The notes under the pieces were generated by a model. It had not been told where the DNA came from. It was given only the letters and a program-made list of their open reading frames with translations, and did not search any database. Shown piece after piece: positions 7,583 to 17,958 of a stretch of DNA of 47,639 nucleotides (positions are counted from its first letter, which is position 1; the number at the start of each line of letters is the position of its first letter). The position numbers and the translations under genes are program-made. This DNA comes from an uncultured Verrucomicrobiota bacterium. GTDB taxonomy: Bacteria; Verrucomicrobiota; Verrucomicrobiia; Limisphaerales; CAIYYI01. Location of the stretch: NCBI GenBank assembly GCA_903930345.1, contig CAIYYI010000253.1, forward strand, positions 1 to 47,639, given 5' to 3'.

Positions 7583-8911
7583 ATGAAAGCGATCAAGTCC
7601 AGACCAACAGCCCTGCCAAAGGGATCCAGCCGCCGCCACTTCCTGCAAACCACCGGGGCCGGGGTCTTCACCCTGCTGCTGACCGGGCACCGGGCGTTCG
7701 GCCAGGCCGGCAAGGTCGCAGCCAACGAGAAGCTCAACCTGGGGGTGGTGGGCGTGTCGGGGCGCGGCGGCGACAACCTGCAGGGCGTCAGCCGGGAGAA
7801 CATCGTCGCCCTCTGCGACACGGACGAGAACAATCTCAACGCGGCCGCGAAGCGTTTCCCCGGCGCGAAGACGTACTTTGATTTCCGCGAGCTGCTGGAC
7901 CAGAAAGGCATCGACGCCGTAGTGGTGAGCACCCCGGACCACTGCCACGCCGTGGTGAGCATGGGCGCGCTGCGGAGCGGCCGCCACCTGTACTGCGAAA
8001 AGCCGCTGGCCCGGACGGTCTCCGAGGCGCGCATTGTCACCGACACCGCGCGCAAGAGCGGACTGGTGACGCAACTCGGCACGCAGATTCACGCGGGCAA
8101 CAATTACCGGCGGGTGGTGGAGCTGGTGCAGTCCGGCGCCATCGGCCCCGTAAAGGAGGTCCACGTCTGGTCCGCCGCCGTGTACGGCGGCAAGGATCTG
8201 CCCAAGGAATTCCCGCCCGCGCCCGCGCACCTGCATTACGACCTGTGGCTGGGGCCGCTGGAGCCGCAGCCCTACAGCCCGGAGTTCGTGCCGTTCAAAT
8301 GGCGGAACTGGTGGGCCTTTGGCGGCGGCTCGCTGGCGGACTTCGGCTGCCATTTCATGGATCTGCCGCACTGGGCGCTGGGCCTGACCCACCCGGTGGC
8401 CATCGAGCCCCTGGAGGGGCCGCCCGTGCATCCGGATGCCCCGCCGCCCTGGCTGATCGTCAAATTCGAGCATCCGGCCCGAGGCCAGCAGCCGCCCGTC
8501 ACCGTAACGTGGTACCACGGCGGCAAGCAGCCCAAGCAGCTCACCGACACGCAGAAGCACCAGTGGAAAAGCGGGGTGCTGTTTGTGGGGGCCAAAGGCC
8601 AGCTGATCTCCAATTACCAGAGCCATGTGCTGCTGCCGGAAAAGGAATTTGAAAATTTCCAACCGCCCGCCCCCACCATTCCGAACTCGATCGGGCATCA
8701 CCAGGAGTGGATCCAGGCGATCAAGACCGGCGGCAAGACCACCTGTCCCCTCGATTATTCCGGCCCGCTGAGCGAGACCGCCCTGCTGGGCAACGTGGCC
8801 TACCGGGTGGGCAAACGGCTGGCGTGGAACGCGGCCACGCTCAAAGCGGCGAACTGCCCGGAGGCGGACGCCTTTGTGCAGCACAAGTACCGCCAAGGCT
8901 GGAAGCTGTAG
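7583..8911 (+). CDS. Tat-exported Gfo/Idh/MocA-family oxidoreductase
   Basis: This 442-aa protein has a twin-arginine signal (SSRRHFLQTTGAGVFTLLL) at residues about 15-40. An NAD(P)-binding Rossmann start (LNLGVVGVSGRGGDN) and the family's EKPLA motif (LYCEKPLART) follow, and then a C-terminal substrate-binding half. Family members oxidise or reduce sugars and sugar derivatives with bound nicotinamide cofactor; exported, Tat-folded versions are frequent in Verrucomicrobiota and Planctomycetota. It lies 53 bp downstream of the GH2 gene on the same strand, so it probably acts on sugars released by that enzyme, perhaps in a keto-sugar-assisted cleavage pathway. The substrate is unknown. ATG 7583 was chosen because it directly precedes the Tat motif. 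Confidence 0.88.
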   Translation: MKAIKSRPTALPKGSSRRHFLQTTGAGVFTLLLTGHRAFGQAGKVAANEKLNLGVVGVSGRGGDNLQGVSRENIVALCDTDENNLNAAAKRFPGAKTYFDFRELLDQKGIDAVVVSTPDHCHAVVSMGALRSGRHLYCEKPLARTVSEARIVTDTARKSGLVTQLGTQIHAGNNYRRVVELVQSGAIGPVKEVHVWSAAVYGGKDLPKEFPPAPAHLHYDLWLGPLEPQPYSPEFVPFKWRNWWAFGGGSLADFGCHFMDLPHWALGLTHPVAIEPLEGPPVHPDAPPPWLIVKFEHPARGQQPPVTVTWYHGGKQPKQLTDTQKHQWKSGVLFVGAKGQLISNYQSHVLLPEKEFENFQPPAPTIPNSIGHHQEWIQAIKTGGKTTCPLDYSGPLSETALLGNVAYRVGKRLAWNAATLKAANCPEADAFVQHKYRQGWKL

Positions 8912-8923
8912 GCGGAAGCTTGG

Positions 8924-9688
8924 TCAGGCCCCGATGGAGGTTTTCCAGCGGGCCACCAACGCGGTGGTCTCGGCGGCGAAATCACCGCGCACCTTCACGT
9001 GCTTGGGGATGTAATCGGGCGAGGTGCCCAGGAGATCATTGGTGACGAGGATCTGACCATCGCAATCCGGCCCGGCACCGATGCCGATGGTGGGGATGGG
9101 GAGGGCCTGGGTCAGCTCGCGGGCGACAGAAGCCGCCACCAACTCGAGAACGACCGCAAACGCGCCCGCCGCCACCAGGGCCTCAGCATCCGCAAACAGC
9201 GCCTGGCGCTCACCGTCCGCCCGGCCCTTGACATGGTAGCCGCCCTCCTCCAGCACATGCTGCGGCAGCATCCCCAGGTGGCCCAAAAAGGGAATACCCG
9301 CCCCGATGATGGCCCGCACCTGGGCCTGGATGGACCGGCCGCCCTCAGCCTTCACCGCCTCGGCCCCGGCGGCCACCAGGCGACGGGCGCTGGCCACCGC
9401 CTGCTCCGGCGTGGCGTAGCTTTGGAAAGGCAAGTCCGCCGCGAGCAGGGCACAGGGCCTGGCCCGGGCCACTGCGCGCACATGGTGCTCCATCTCCGCC
9501 ATCGTCACATGGGTGGTATCGGGATAGCCCAGCACGACCATGCCGAGCGAATCCCCCACCAGCAGCAGGGGGATGCCCGCCGCATCCAGCACCCGCGCCG
9601 TGGGATAATCATAGGCCGTCAGCGAGGGGATTTTTGCCCGGCCCTTCATGGCCTGCAGATCGGCCACGGTGATTTTTGAACCTGCCAT
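8924..9688 (-). CDS. panB: 3-methyl-2-oxobutanoate hydroxymethyltransferase
   Basis: PanB transfers a hydroxymethyl group from 5,10-methylenetetrahydrofolate to alpha-ketoisovalerate, giving ketopantoate, the first committed step of pantothenate/CoA synthesis. The 254-aa length is close to the usual 260-280. Family landmarks are visible: the N-terminal barrel strand SLTAYDYPTARVLDAAG, the metal-binding LLVGDSLGMV, AADLPFQSY, AVKAEGG, GHLGMLPQ and the late IGIGAGPDCDGQILV. It is the last gene of a three-gene minus-strand run (thiG, kinase, panB), 14 bp after the kinase gene, and converges on the oxidoreductase gene with a 12-bp gap. No panC or panD is in the window. Confidence 0.95.
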   Translation of the reverse strand: MAGSKITVADLQAMKGRAKIPSLTAYDYPTARVLDAAGIPLLLVGDSLGMVVLGYPDTTHVTMAEMEHHVRAVARARPCALLAADLPFQSYATPEQAVASARRLVAAGAEAVKAEGGRSIQAQVRAIIGAGIPFLGHLGMLPQHVLEEGGYHVKGRADGERQALFADAEALVAAGAFAVVLELVAASVARELTQALPIPTIGIGAGPDCDGQILVTNDLLGTSPDYIPKHVKVRGDFAAETTALVARWKTSIGA

Positions 9689-9702
9689 AAGAGACCGCGG
9701 TT

Positions 9703-10725
9703 TCAGGAGCGGATTTTCTGGAAACTGGCCAGCAATTCGGCCGGGGTGACTGTGGCGGTGCCGACCTTGCCCACCACCACACCGGCGGCGTGGTTGGAGA
9801 AGATGGCGGCCTCCACCGGCGAAGCCCCGGCCGCCACGGCCAGGGTAAAGGAGGCGATCACGGTATCCCCGGCGCCGGAGACATCAAAGACCTCCTGCGC
9901 CACGGTGGGGATGCAAAACGGTTTCTGCCCACGCTGGCAAAGGAGCATGCCCTGATCCCCCAGGGTGATCAGCAGCAGCGCCGGCTGCAATTCCGCCAGC
10001 AGCTGATCCGCCACGCGCAGCAGTGCGGCATCCTGCAGCGGGTCGGCGGAGCGCCCCGAGTCCGCCAGGCCGGCCAGCTCAAAAGCCTCCTTACGGTTGG
10101 GGGTGATGAGGGAAAGGCCCTTCAAATCCAGGTGGTGGACCGGCTTGGGATCCAGGCTCAGCCAGATACCGCGCGCGCGGCAGACCTGCTTGAGGTGGTT
10201 CAGAAAAGGCTGCGTCACCACGCCTTTGCCGTAGTCGCCCACGATCACGGCATCCACGTCCGCCAGGCGCGCCTCCAGGGCGGCCAGGAGCCGGGCGGAG
10301 GCGCGGGGCTCCAGATCGGCGCGCGTCTCGCGGTCCACACGCACAACCTGCTGCTGGTGGGCGATGATGCGGGTCTTGATGCTGGTGTGGCGGGCGGGGA
10401 CGGTCAACAGGCCGCCGCAATCCACCTGCTGTTCCTCCAGCAAGACGCGCAGCTTGTTCGCGGCCGCGTCCCGGCCCACCGCGCCAAAAATAACCGGCTT
10501 GGCCCCGAGGGCGGAGAGGTTGCGGGCCACATTGGCCGCGCCGCCGGGCATGTAGCTTTCGCGGGAAAAATCGAGCACCGGGACCGGGGCCTCGGGCGAA
10601 ATGCGGCTGACGCTGCCCCAGATGAACTGGTCCAGCATTAGGTCCCCCGCGACCAGCAGGCGGTTGCGGGAGGCGGAGTCGAGCAAATGCCGCACCCGCG
10701 GCAGGGGAAGCACAGGAGATTTCAT
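9703..10725 (-). CDS. rfaE1: PfkB-family D-glycero-beta-D-manno-heptose-7-phosphate kinase (HldE domain I / RfaE1 type)
   Basis: This 340-aa PfkB-type sugar kinase aligns throughout with the N-terminal kinase half of HldE/RfaE: GDLMLDQFIWGSVSRISPEA near the start, the PGGAANVARNLSALGA substrate-binding motif, VVGDYGKGV-like (VIVGDYGKGVV), and the C-terminal anion hole and base DVSGAGDTVIAS. It would phosphorylate heptose-7-phosphate at C1 in ADP-heptose synthesis for LPS or S-layer/capsule glycans. The nucleotidyltransferase domain of bifunctional HldE is absent, so a separate HldE2-type gene is expected elsewhere. It starts 7 bp after the thiG stop and precedes panB by 14 bp. Another PfkB substrate cannot be excluded. 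Confidence 0.85.
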   Translation of the reverse strand: MKSPVLPLPRVRHLLDSASRNRLLVAGDLMLDQFIWGSVSRISPEAPVPVLDFSRESYMPGGAANVARNLSALGAKPVIFGAVGRDAAANKLRVLLEEQQVDCGGLLTVPARHTSIKTRIIAHQQQVVRVDRETRADLEPRASARLLAALEARLADVDAVIVGDYGKGVVTQPFLNHLKQVCRARGIWLSLDPKPVHHLDLKGLSLITPNRKEAFELAGLADSGRSADPLQDAALLRVADQLLAELQPALLLITLGDQGMLLCQRGQKPFCIPTVAQEVFDVSGAGDTVIASFTLAVAAGASPVEAAIFSNHAAGVVVGKVGTATVTPAELLASFQKIRS

Positions 10726-10732
10726 GGGTGGA

Positions 10733-11512
10733 TCAGTTTAAGAAGCCGGTCAGCGGGCTGGTGGCCGAGGCGGACGACGAGGCCTGCGCCAGGCCCAGCT
10801 CATACGCAGTGCGGCCGCATTCCACCCCCAGCTTGAACGCCACCGCCATGCGGCAGACGTCGCTGGCCACGGCGATGGCGGTATTGACCAGGACGGCGTC
10901 AGCCCCCATTTCCATCGCCTCAGCGGCGTGGCTGGGCGCCCCGATGCCGGCATCCACCACCACCGGCACAGTGGCCTGCTCGATGATGATGCGGATCTGG
11001 TCGCGCGTCTGAATGCCCCGGTTGGAGCCGATGGGGGAACCGAGCGGCATGACGGTGGCCGTGCCCACGTCCTGGAGCCGCTTGGCGATCACCGGGTCCG
11101 CGTTGATATAGGGCAGGACCACAAAACCCTCCCGCACCAGGATTTCGGCGGCCTTGAGGGTTTCCACCGGGTCCGGCAGCAAATAGCGGGGATCCGGGTG
11201 GATCTCCAGCTTGATCCATTTGGGCAGACCGGCGGCGGCAGCCAGGCGTGCCAGACGCACCGCCTCCTCCGCGTTCATGGCCCCGCTGGTGTTGGGCAGC
11301 AGCAGGAAGCGCTTGGGATCGATAAAGTCGAGAATATTGGCAAACGGATCATGCTTGCCGCTCAGGTCCGCGCGGCGCAGGGCCACGGTGACGATTTCCG
11401 TGCCGCTGGCCACCAGGGCATCGCGCATGGATTCCGGGGACGGGAATTTGCCGGTGCCCAACAACAGGCGGGAACCGAACTGCCGTCCAGCAATGATCAA
11501 AGGTCCGTTCAT
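10733..11512 (-). CDS. thiG: thiazole synthase
   Basis: ThiG makes the thiamin thiazole phosphate from deoxyxylulose-5-phosphate, dehydroglycine and ThiS-thiocarboxylate. The 259-aa (beta/alpha)8 protein shows the typical order: [41 protein letters not shown], the Schiff-base lysine in [32 protein letters not shown], and [20 protein letters not shown] with [11 protein letters not shown]. Start 11512 (MNGPLIIAG) fits the family; an in-frame ATG at 11521 is equally possible, while the open frame up to 12121 is antisense to the kinase gene. It is the first gene of thiG-rfaE1-panB. ThiS, ThiF and ThiH/ThiO are not in the window, and no TPP riboswitch-like sequence was seen upstream. Confidence 0.94.
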   Translation of the reverse strand: MNGPLIIAGRQFGSRLLLGTGKFPSPESMRDALVASGTEIVTVALRRADLSGKHDPFANILDFIDPKRFLLLPNTSGAMNAEEAVRLARLAAAAGLPKWIKLEIHPDPRYLLPDPVETLKAAEILVREGFVVLPYINADPVIAKRLQDVGTATVMPLGSPIGSNRGIQTRDQIRIIIEQATVPVVVDAGIGAPSHAAEAMEMGADAVLVNTAIAVASDVCRMAVAFKLGVECGRTAYELGLAQASSSASATSPLTGFLN

Positions 11513-11765
11513 GCCATTCATCAATAGGGGGCAAACATAGCGCGGGTATGGCAGCCCTGTCCAGCGCCCGTTCTGGACCCCGCAGAAAGCTAGACTTTGG
11601 CGAAAAAATGCGTTTAATTCCCCTTGAGCTCTGAGCCATGCGTCAACGAACTGCAACCATGCGGGGATTCCAGGATAGGCCGACCCAAAGTCGGCCTTGC
11701 CCGGAAACGTGCCGGAGGCGAAGCATGGCCACCGCCCTGGACCACCCACCCCACCGTTTGCAGGC

Positions 11766-14700
11766 ATGAGCAACGCCACCTTCATTGCCCTGGTCAACAA
11801 TGGCGCGCTGTTGCTCGCCCTGGCATTGATATTCGATGTTTTGGTTCTGCGCTCGAGCCTGCGGAAAACACCCGTGAGCCAGGTGTTGCTGGGCATCGTG
11901 CTGGGCGTCATTGGCGTGGCCATCATGAACACCCCCTGGATCCTGGTGCCAGGCATCATCTTTGACACCCGGTCAGTACTGCTGGGAATTGCCGGGCTGT
12001 TTTTTGGGCCGCTGCCCACCTTCATTGCCATCCTCATCACGGCGGCCTTCCGCCTGAGCACTGGCGGTGCCGCCGCATGGGTGGGAGTGTTTGTCATCCT
12101 ATCGGCTGGCGGCCTGGGCATGGCCTGGCGGCATCACCGGCGAGCCTCGTTGGCGGACCTGACCTGGTGGGAACTTTATGGCTTTGGCTGGCTGATCCAC
12201 TTGGTGATGCTTGCCCTGATGTGTGCCCTCCCCTGGGAGATGGCGCTGCGGGTGCTGAGCCATGTCACCCTGCCCGTGCTGGCCATCCACCCCCTGGCCA
12301 CCGCCCTGTTGGGCACTTTGATGGTCAAGCGCATCCAGCAGGAGCAAACCAGGGAGCACCTGCGTGCCAGCGAGCAGAAATTCCGCGCCATCGCGGACTA
12401 CACCACGGATTGGGAGATGTGGTTCGGACCGGACAAGCAATTGCGTTGGGTCAACCCCTCCGTGGAGCGGTTAACCGGGTATTCAGTGCCGGAATGCCTG
12501 GCCCGCCCCGACTTTCCGTGGTTTGTGATTCACCCGGAAGACCAGGCCGCGCTGCGGCAGCGCCTGGAACGGGAGGTGACCACCCTGGCCGCCTCGCAGG
12601 AACTTGAATTCAGAATCCTGCGCAAGAATGGGTCGCAGTGCTGGGGGGCACTCGTCTCCCAGCCGATCTTTGACGAGCAGGGGCTTTCCCTGGGTCGGCG
12701 AACCAGCATCCGGGACGTCACGGAGCGCAAACGCGTGGAAGCAACCCAGCAATTTTTACTCCAAAACGCCGGCACCCAGGCGGGGGAAAGCTTCTTCCAG
12801 GCCCTGGCTCATCACCTGGCCATCAAGTTGGAGATGGATTTCGTCTGCATCGACCGGCTGGAGGGGGATCAGCTCCGGGCCCAAACCCTGGCGGTGTTTG
12901 CGGATGGCAAGTTTCAAGACAACCTCTCTTATGCGCTCAAGGACACCCCGTGTGGTGACGTGGTGGGCAAAGCCATCTGCACCTTTCCCGTGGGGGTGAG
13001 AAATCTGTTCCCGAAGGATACGGTGCTCCAGGAAATGGGGGCCGAATCCTACTTCGGCACCACCCTGTGGGGGAGGCAAGGCACCCCCATCGGGCTCATT
13101 GCAGTCATCAGCCGCCGACCCTGTCCAAACGCCGGTCTCGTGGAAACCATCCTGAATCTGGTCGCTTTGCGAGCCGCCGGCGAACTGGAGCGGCAGTCAG
13201 TGGAGAACGCGCTGCGGACGGCGGAAGAGCGCTACCGCCTGCTGATTGAGAACACCTCGGACCATATCACCCGGCTGAACACGGAGGGGATGGTGGTGTT
13301 CGCCTCGGGTGCCATCCAGTTGTTGCAAGGATTCACCCCGCAGGAGGTGGAAGGCACCTCCGGACTGGCCCGTGTGCACCCGGACGACCTTCCCCTCGTG
13401 AAGACAGCCCTCGAGGGACTTGGCTCCAGCCCGCAGGGCAGCGCCAAGGCCGAATACCGGGTGATGTGCAAAAACGGGAGCTACAAATGGGTGGAAGCCG
13501 TGGCCAAAGCGGTGCCCAACGAGCAGACCGGAAAACTGGAGTACGTCGCCTCGATACGGGATATTTCCCTGCGCAAGCTGGCCAGCGAGGCCCTAGCCGC
13601 CAGCGAAAAAAAGTTCCGATCCTACATTGAATCAGCCCCTGAAGGCATTATGGTGGTGGATGGTGGCGGACGCTACGTGGAGTGCAATTCAGCCGCCCTG
13701 ACTCTGTTCGGCTTTTCGCTGGAAGAAATGCTCCAGATCTCCCTCCAGGATGTTTTGGCTGTTACCAGCCGGGCGGCCGGGCAGCAGCATTTCATGCAGG
13801 TGAAAAAGGAGGGGCGCGCCTCCGGCGAGATTTTGTTGCGCCGCCGCGACGGGTCGGAATTCTGGGGCCGCATTGAGGCGGTCCGCCTGGACGCCGAACT
13901 CATCCTGGGATTCATCACCGACACCACCGAGCAAAAGCGTGCAGCGCAGGCCCTGCAGGAGAGCGAGGCGCGCCTGTTACGCGCCCAAGCAGTCGCCCAT
14001 GTGGGGAATTGGGAGCTGGACCTGACCACCCAGACCGTTTGGGCCTCGGCGGAGGCGTTTCGCATTTACGGGCTGGAACCCTCTTCAAAATTCCCACCGC
14101 TGACTGAAGTCCAACAATTTCCGGTGCCGGAGGACCGCCCCCGTCTGGACCAGGCCTTGCGGGCGCTCGTGCAGGACGGAATCCCCTACGATGTGGAATT
14201 CCGCATCCGGCGGATTGACGACCAGGCCGAGCGGGTGATTCACTCCCTGGCCTCCCTGGAGGGCAATCCCAAAACCGGTCCGGCCAAGGTTATCGGCGTG
14301 CTGCAGGACATCACCGAGCGCAAGCGGGTGGAGCTGGCCATAAGTGCTTCCCTGACCGAAAAAACCGCTCTGCTGAAGGAGGTTCACCACCGGGTGAAAA
14401 ACAACCTGCAAATCGTCAGTAGCCTGCTCAGCATGCAGGCCGGACGCACAAAAAATCCGGAGGTGCTGGAATTGCTGAAGGAAGCCCAGCAGCGCATCCG
14501 CTCCATGGGCCTGATCCATGAGAGCCTATACCTCTCAGAGAATGTCGCCCGGGTGAATTTCTCCGACTATATCCAGACCCTGAGCGCGCAGTTGTTCCGC
14601 TCCTTTGGCCCGGGCACCAACCGCATCCGGCTGAGGCACGAAACCGGCAGCATCTTCCTGCCGCTGGCCCAGGCGGTCCCTTGCGGACTGATACTCAACG

Positions 14701-15005
14701 AATTGGTCACCAACGCCCTCAAATACGCGTTCCCGGGAAACCGGGAGGGCCAGATCCATCTGGAATTGCGGACCGAGCCCGGCCTGCTGCACCTGCGCAT
14801 CTCGGATGATGGCGCGGGGCTGCCACCCGAGCTGGTCATTGGAAAAACCGAGACCCTGGGACTTCAGTTGGTCTTTCTGCTGGCCAACCAACTGGGCGGC
14901 ACCCTCACCGTGGAGCGCGCCGGAGGCACCTCCTATTCCCTGAAGATTCCCATCCAAGAACTCACCGGCCCTGCTTTCCCAGCCTCCCCGGTTACAAACC
15001 AGTAA
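11766..15005 (+). CDS. membrane histidine kinase: 5TM-Lyt, PAS, GAF, three PAS, HisKA_2, HATPase
   Basis: This 1,079-aa sensor kinase begins with about five to six membrane segments (residues 5-190) resembling the 5TM/LytS-YhcK module ([19 protein letters not shown]). A PAS domain follows (about 205-325, ending [10 protein letters not shown]), then a GAF domain (about 330-475), and three more PAS units (about 490-605, 615-725, 735-855). The dimerisation/phosphoacceptor part is HisKA_2 type: [17 protein letters not shown] at about 872-888, with H875 the likely phosphohistidine. The HATPase has an N-box [12 protein letters not shown] near 980 and DDGAGLP near 1015. No receiver domain is present. 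The next gene, 14 bp downstream, starts with a receiver domain and is the obvious phosphoacceptor. The ATG at 11766 is chosen because the preceding in-frame residues are proline-rich and unlike a membrane-protein N-terminus. Confidence 0.9.
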   Translation: MSNATFIALVNNGALLLALALIFDVLVLRSSLRKTPVSQVLLGIVLGVIGVAIMNTPWILVPGIIFDTRSVLLGIAGLFFGPLPTFIAILITAAFRLSTGGAAAWVGVFVILSAGGLGMAWRHHRRASLADLTWWELYGFGWLIHLVMLALMCALPWEMALRVLSHVTLPVLAIHPLATALLGTLMVKRIQQEQTREHLRASEQKFRAIADYTTDWEMWFGPDKQLRWVNPSVERLTGYSVPECLARPDFPWFVIHPEDQAALRQRLEREVTTLAASQELEFRILRKNGSQCWGALVSQPIFDEQGLSLGRRTSIRDVTERKRVEATQQFLLQNAGTQAGESFFQALAHHLAIKLEMDFVCIDRLEGDQLRAQTLAVFADGKFQDNLSYALKDTPCGDVVGKAICTFPVGVRNLFPKDTVLQEMGAESYFGTTLWGRQGTPIGLIAVISRRPCPNAGLVETILNLVALRAAGELERQSVENALRTAEERYRLLIENTSDHITRLNTEGMVVFASGAIQLLQGFTPQEVEGTSGLARVHPDDLPLVKTALEGLGSSPQGSAKAEYRVMCKNGSYKWVEAVAKAVPNEQTGKLEYVASIRDISLRKLASEALAASEKKFRSYIESAPEGIMVVDGGGRYVECNSAALTLFGFSLEEMLQISLQDVLAVTSRAAGQQHFMQVKKEGRASGEILLRRRDGSEFWGRIEAVRLDAELILGFITDTTEQKRAAQALQESEARLLRAQAVAHVGNWELDLTTQTVWASAEAFRIYGLEPSSKFPPLTEVQQFPVPEDRPRLDQALRALVQDGIPYDVEFRIRRIDDQAERVIHSLASLEGNPKTGPAKVIGVLQDITERKRVELAISASLTEKTALLKEVHHRVKNNLQIVSSLLSMQAGRTKNPEVLELLKEAQQRIRSMGLIHESLYLSENVARVNFSDYIQTLSAQLFRSFGPGTNRIRLRHETGSIFLPLAQAVPCGLILNELVTNALKYAFPGNREGQIHLELRTEPGLLHLRISDDGAGLPPELVIGKTETLGLQLVFLLANQLGGTLTVERAGGTSYSLKIPIQELTGPAFPASPVTNQ

Positions 15006-15019
15006 TTCCCCCTGAACTT

Positions 15020-17938
15020 ATGAGTATTCCACGCCTGCTGATTGTTGAGGATGAAGCCATCGTTGCCGAGGATCTCAAATCCCGTTTGCGCCAGTTGGGT
15101 TACGAGGTCGTGGGCATCGCCCACAGCGGGGAGACCGCGCTGGCGCTGACTGCCCAAACACATCCCGATCTGGTGCTCATGGATATCTGCATCCAGGGAA
15201 CGATGGATGGCGTCAGGACGGCGGAGTTGGTCAAGCAACAGCACCACCTGCCGATCGTGTTTCTCACTGCCTACTCCGAGGAAGCCACCTTGCAGCGGGC
15301 CATGCGGGTGGAACCCGGCGGTTATCTCCTCAAGCCGTTTGAGGACCGCGAACTGAAAATCACCCTGGAAATGGCGTTGTACAAACACCAGGCAGAGAGA
15401 AAACTGCTGGCCAGCGAAGAACGTCTGAGGCTGGCCCAGGCAGCGGCGGGCATCGGTATTTTTGACGCTGACCTCCGGGTGGATCACGCCCAGTGGTCGC
15501 CCGAAGAGGAGGCGATCTTCGGCTTAGCCCCCGGTTCCTTTGACCACAAGTCCGAGAGCTTTTGGAAACTGGTGCATCCGGATGACCGCGAACGGTTGCA
15601 GGCCATCTCAGAGGCCGCCAAAGCCAATGGCACCGAATTCCACACCCAATTCAGGATCCACCGGCATGACAACCAAGCCATGCGCTGGATTTCCGTGCGC
15701 GCCAAGGCGATCATGGACGAACAAGGCAAACCGTGCCGCCTGCTGGGGGTCAACATCGACATCACGGAACAAAAACAGACCGAGGCCGCGTTGGAACAGC
15801 GGTTGATCGCCCTCACCCAGCCCCTGGATGACGCCCGGGGAGTCGCCTTCGAGCACCTTTTCAATCTGGATGCCATCCAGAAGCTGCAAGACCAATTCGC
15901 CCAGGCCACCAGCGTGGCCTCCATCATCACCCACCCCGATGGCACTCCCATCACCCGGGCCAGCAACTTTTGCCGCCTCTGCTCCTCCATCATCCGCTGC
16001 ACCGAAAAAGGCCTCAAGAACTGTTACCATTCGGATGCGGTCATTGGACGTCACCATCCCGGTGGCCCCATCGTTCAGCCCTGCCTGAGCGGCGGATTGT
16101 GGGATGCCGGGGCCAGCATCACGGTGGGCGGACGTCATATTGCCAACTGGCTCATTGGCCAGGTGCGCAACGAAAACCAGGACGAGCAAAAGATGCGCCA
16201 GTATGCCCGTGACATCGGCGCGGGTGAGGAGGAGTTCCTAGCCGCCTTTCGCGAGGTGCCATCCATGTCAGAGCAGCAGTTTCGACAGGTGGCACAGGCC
16301 CTGTTCACGCTGGCGGGCCAGCTATCGGATATGGCCTACCAGAATGTGCAACAGGCCCGTTTCATCACAGATCATCAGCGTGACGCCGCCCTGCGGAAAG
16401 GCATTGAGGCGCGGCAGCGCGCCATGATTTCCAACATCTCGGATGTCATTGCCATCATCGACCAGGACGGCATTAACCGGTATAAAAGCCCCAACGTGGA
16501 AAAGTGGTTTGGTTGGCGGCCGGAGGAGCTGGTGGGGGCCAGCACCTGGAAGCAAGTGCATCCAGAGAACCTTGCCTCCACCCAGGAACTGTTTGCCGGG
16601 CTGCTGGCGGAGCCCGGCACCACCCGCAATGGCGAATGCCGCTACCAGTGCAGGGACGGCACTTACAAGTGGATACGGTTCGCTGCCACCAATCTGGTCC
16701 GCAATCCCGAAATCGAAGGAATTCTACTGAATTACCACGACATTTCTGAGCGAAAAAGTGCGGAAGAGGAGAAGTCACGACTGCAATCCCAGTTGCTCCA
16801 GGCGCAAAAAATGGAATCGGTGGGACGCCTGGCGGGAGGAGTTGCCCACGACTTCAACAACATGCTGCAGGCCATTCTGGGCAACGTGGCCCTGGCCCTG
16901 GAGGATGTGAGGGATAACCCGCTGCTGATGGAAAACCTGGTGGAAATCCAGAAAGCGGCGCAGCGCTCAGCCGCCCTCACCCGCCAACTGCTGGCCTTTG
17001 CCCGAAAGCAAACCATCAGCCCCCGGGTGCTCGATCTGAACGAAACCATCACCGGCCTGTTGAAAATGCTGCACCGCCTGATTGGGGAGGCCATTCATTT
17101 GACGTGGATGCCGAGCAATTGTCCCCTGGCCGTCAAGATGGACCCCTCCCAATTGGACCAGGTGCTGGCCAACCTGGCTGTCAACGCCCGCGATGCGATT
17201 GGCGGGGTGGGCAAGATCACCATTGAAACCCGCGCCGACGAGATCCTCCCTGGTTCCGACCTGGAGCAGGCCGAAGGCTCTCCTGGCAACTACGCGGTAT
17301 TGGCAGTCACCGATTCCGGCTGCGGTATGAGCGAGGCGGTGAAAGCCCACATATTCGAACCCTTTTTCACCACCAAGGGGATCGGGGAAGGGACCGGCCT
17401 GGGGCTGGCCACCGTCTATGGCATCATCAGACAGAACGGAGGCATGATCAATGTCCTAAGCGCCCCGGGTCAGGGCACCACTTTCACCATCCACCTGCCC
17501 CGGGTGGACTCCGACACTCTGGTCTCAGAAGCCGCCTCCCGGGCCAAGTCCTGGCGGGGTACTGAGACAGTGTTGCTGGTGGAGGATGAGGAGCAAATCC
17601 TATCGCTGGGCACTCGCATTTTGCGCCACCACGGTTACAACGTGCTGGCCGCCAGGTTGCCCGCCGAGGCGCTGGTGCTGGTGGAGCAATACCCCGGGCC
17701 GATCCAGTTGCTGCTGACGGATGTCGTCATGCCGGGCATGAACGGATATGAGTTATACCAGCGGTTGGCCACGCTCAAGCCCGGCCTGCGCTGCCTTTTC
17801 ATGTCCGGCTACACAGCCGATATCATCGCGCAGCAAGGCGTGCTGGAGGATGGCGTCCACTTTGTCGGGAAGCCCTTCTCCATCGCGGTTTTAACGCAGA
17901 AGGTGCGCGAGGCCCTGACCCAGGATCGGCCAAGCTGA
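15020..17938 (+). CDS. hybrid signalling kinase: REC, PAS, PocR, PAS, HisKA, HATPase, REC
   Basis: This 972-aa soluble protein carries, in order: receiver domain 1 (residues 5-120; phospho-acceptor D55 in LVLMDI, K105 in LLKPFED); PAS (135-255); a PocR sensory domain (about 275-450) with cysteines C318, C321, C327, C335 and C355; PAS (465-578); HisKA with phosphohistidine H610 in [12 protein letters not shown]; HATPase (about 705-828; [18 protein letters not shown]); and a C-terminal receiver (850-968; D901 in [10 protein letters not shown]951). PocR domains are proposed to bind small hydrocarbon or diol-like ligands. With two receivers flanking a kinase core, it can take phosphate from the upstream kinase and add its own signal. 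No DNA-binding output domain is present, so a further partner is needed. It converges on the next gene with a 7-bp gap. Confidence 0.92.
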   Translation: MSIPRLLIVEDEAIVAEDLKSRLRQLGYEVVGIAHSGETALALTAQTHPDLVLMDICIQGTMDGVRTAELVKQQHHLPIVFLTAYSEEATLQRAMRVEPGGYLLKPFEDRELKITLEMALYKHQAERKLLASEERLRLAQAAAGIGIFDADLRVDHAQWSPEEEAIFGLAPGSFDHKSESFWKLVHPDDRERLQAISEAAKANGTEFHTQFRIHRHDNQAMRWISVRAKAIMDEQGKPCRLLGVNIDITEQKQTEAALEQRLIALTQPLDDARGVAFEHLFNLDAIQKLQDQFAQATSVASIITHPDGTPITRASNFCRLCSSIIRCTEKGLKNCYHSDAVIGRHHPGGPIVQPCLSGGLWDAGASITVGGRHIANWLIGQVRNENQDEQKMRQYARDIGAGEEEFLAAFREVPSMSEQQFRQVAQALFTLAGQLSDMAYQNVQQARFITDHQRDAALRKGIEARQRAMISNISDVIAIIDQDGINRYKSPNVEKWFGWRPEELVGASTWKQVHPENLASTQELFAGLLAEPGTTRNGECRYQCRDGTYKWIRFAATNLVRNPEIEGILLNYHDISERKSAEEEKSRLQSQLLQAQKMESVGRLAGGVAHDFNNMLQAILGNVALALEDVRDNPLLMENLVEIQKAAQRSAALTRQLLAFARKQTISPRVLDLNETITGLLKMLHRLIGEAIHLTWMPSNCPLAVKMDPSQLDQVLANLAVNARDAIGGVGKITIETRADEILPGSDLEQAEGSPGNYAVLAVTDSGCGMSEAVKAHIFEPFFTTKGIGEGTGLGLATVYGIIRQNGGMINVLSAPGQGTTFTIHLPRVDSDTLVSEAASRAKSWRGTETVLLVEDEEQILSLGTRILRHHGYNVLAARLPAEALVLVEQYPGPIQLLLTDVVMPGMNGYELYQRLATLKPGLRCLFMSGYTADIIAQQGVLEDGVHFVGKPFSIAVLTQKVREALTQDRPS

Positions 17939-17941
17939 CTC

Positions 17942-17958
17942 CGGCTCACTGGGAGCCG
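17942..17958. terminator. weak bidirectional hairpin between convergent genes
   Basis: CGGCTC-ACTGG-GAGCCG forms a 6-bp stem with a 5-nt loop between the end of the hybrid kinase gene (+) and the propeller gene (-), and includes the latter's stop codon region. No T-run follows on either strand, so termination is only a suggestion from its position. Confidence 0.25.

Noticed and set aside
7403-8896. Open frame of 497 codons antisense to the Gfo/Idh/MocA gene
   Set aside because: Shadow of a well-recognised oxidoreductase with Tat signal and EKP motif.
11587-11620. Promoter for the histidine kinase gene (TAGACT and TTAATT, 17-bp spacing)
   Set aside because: Only 4/6 and 3/6 matches to the sigma70 hexamers; too weak to annotate.
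11513-11765. TPP riboswitch upstream of thiG
   Set aside because: Neither the CTGAGA core nor the second conserved TPP-aptamer block was found on the minus strand of this gap.
11513-12121. N-terminal extension of the thiG frame
   Set aside because: Overlaps the start of the histidine kinase gene antisense and adds nothing known from ThiG proteins.
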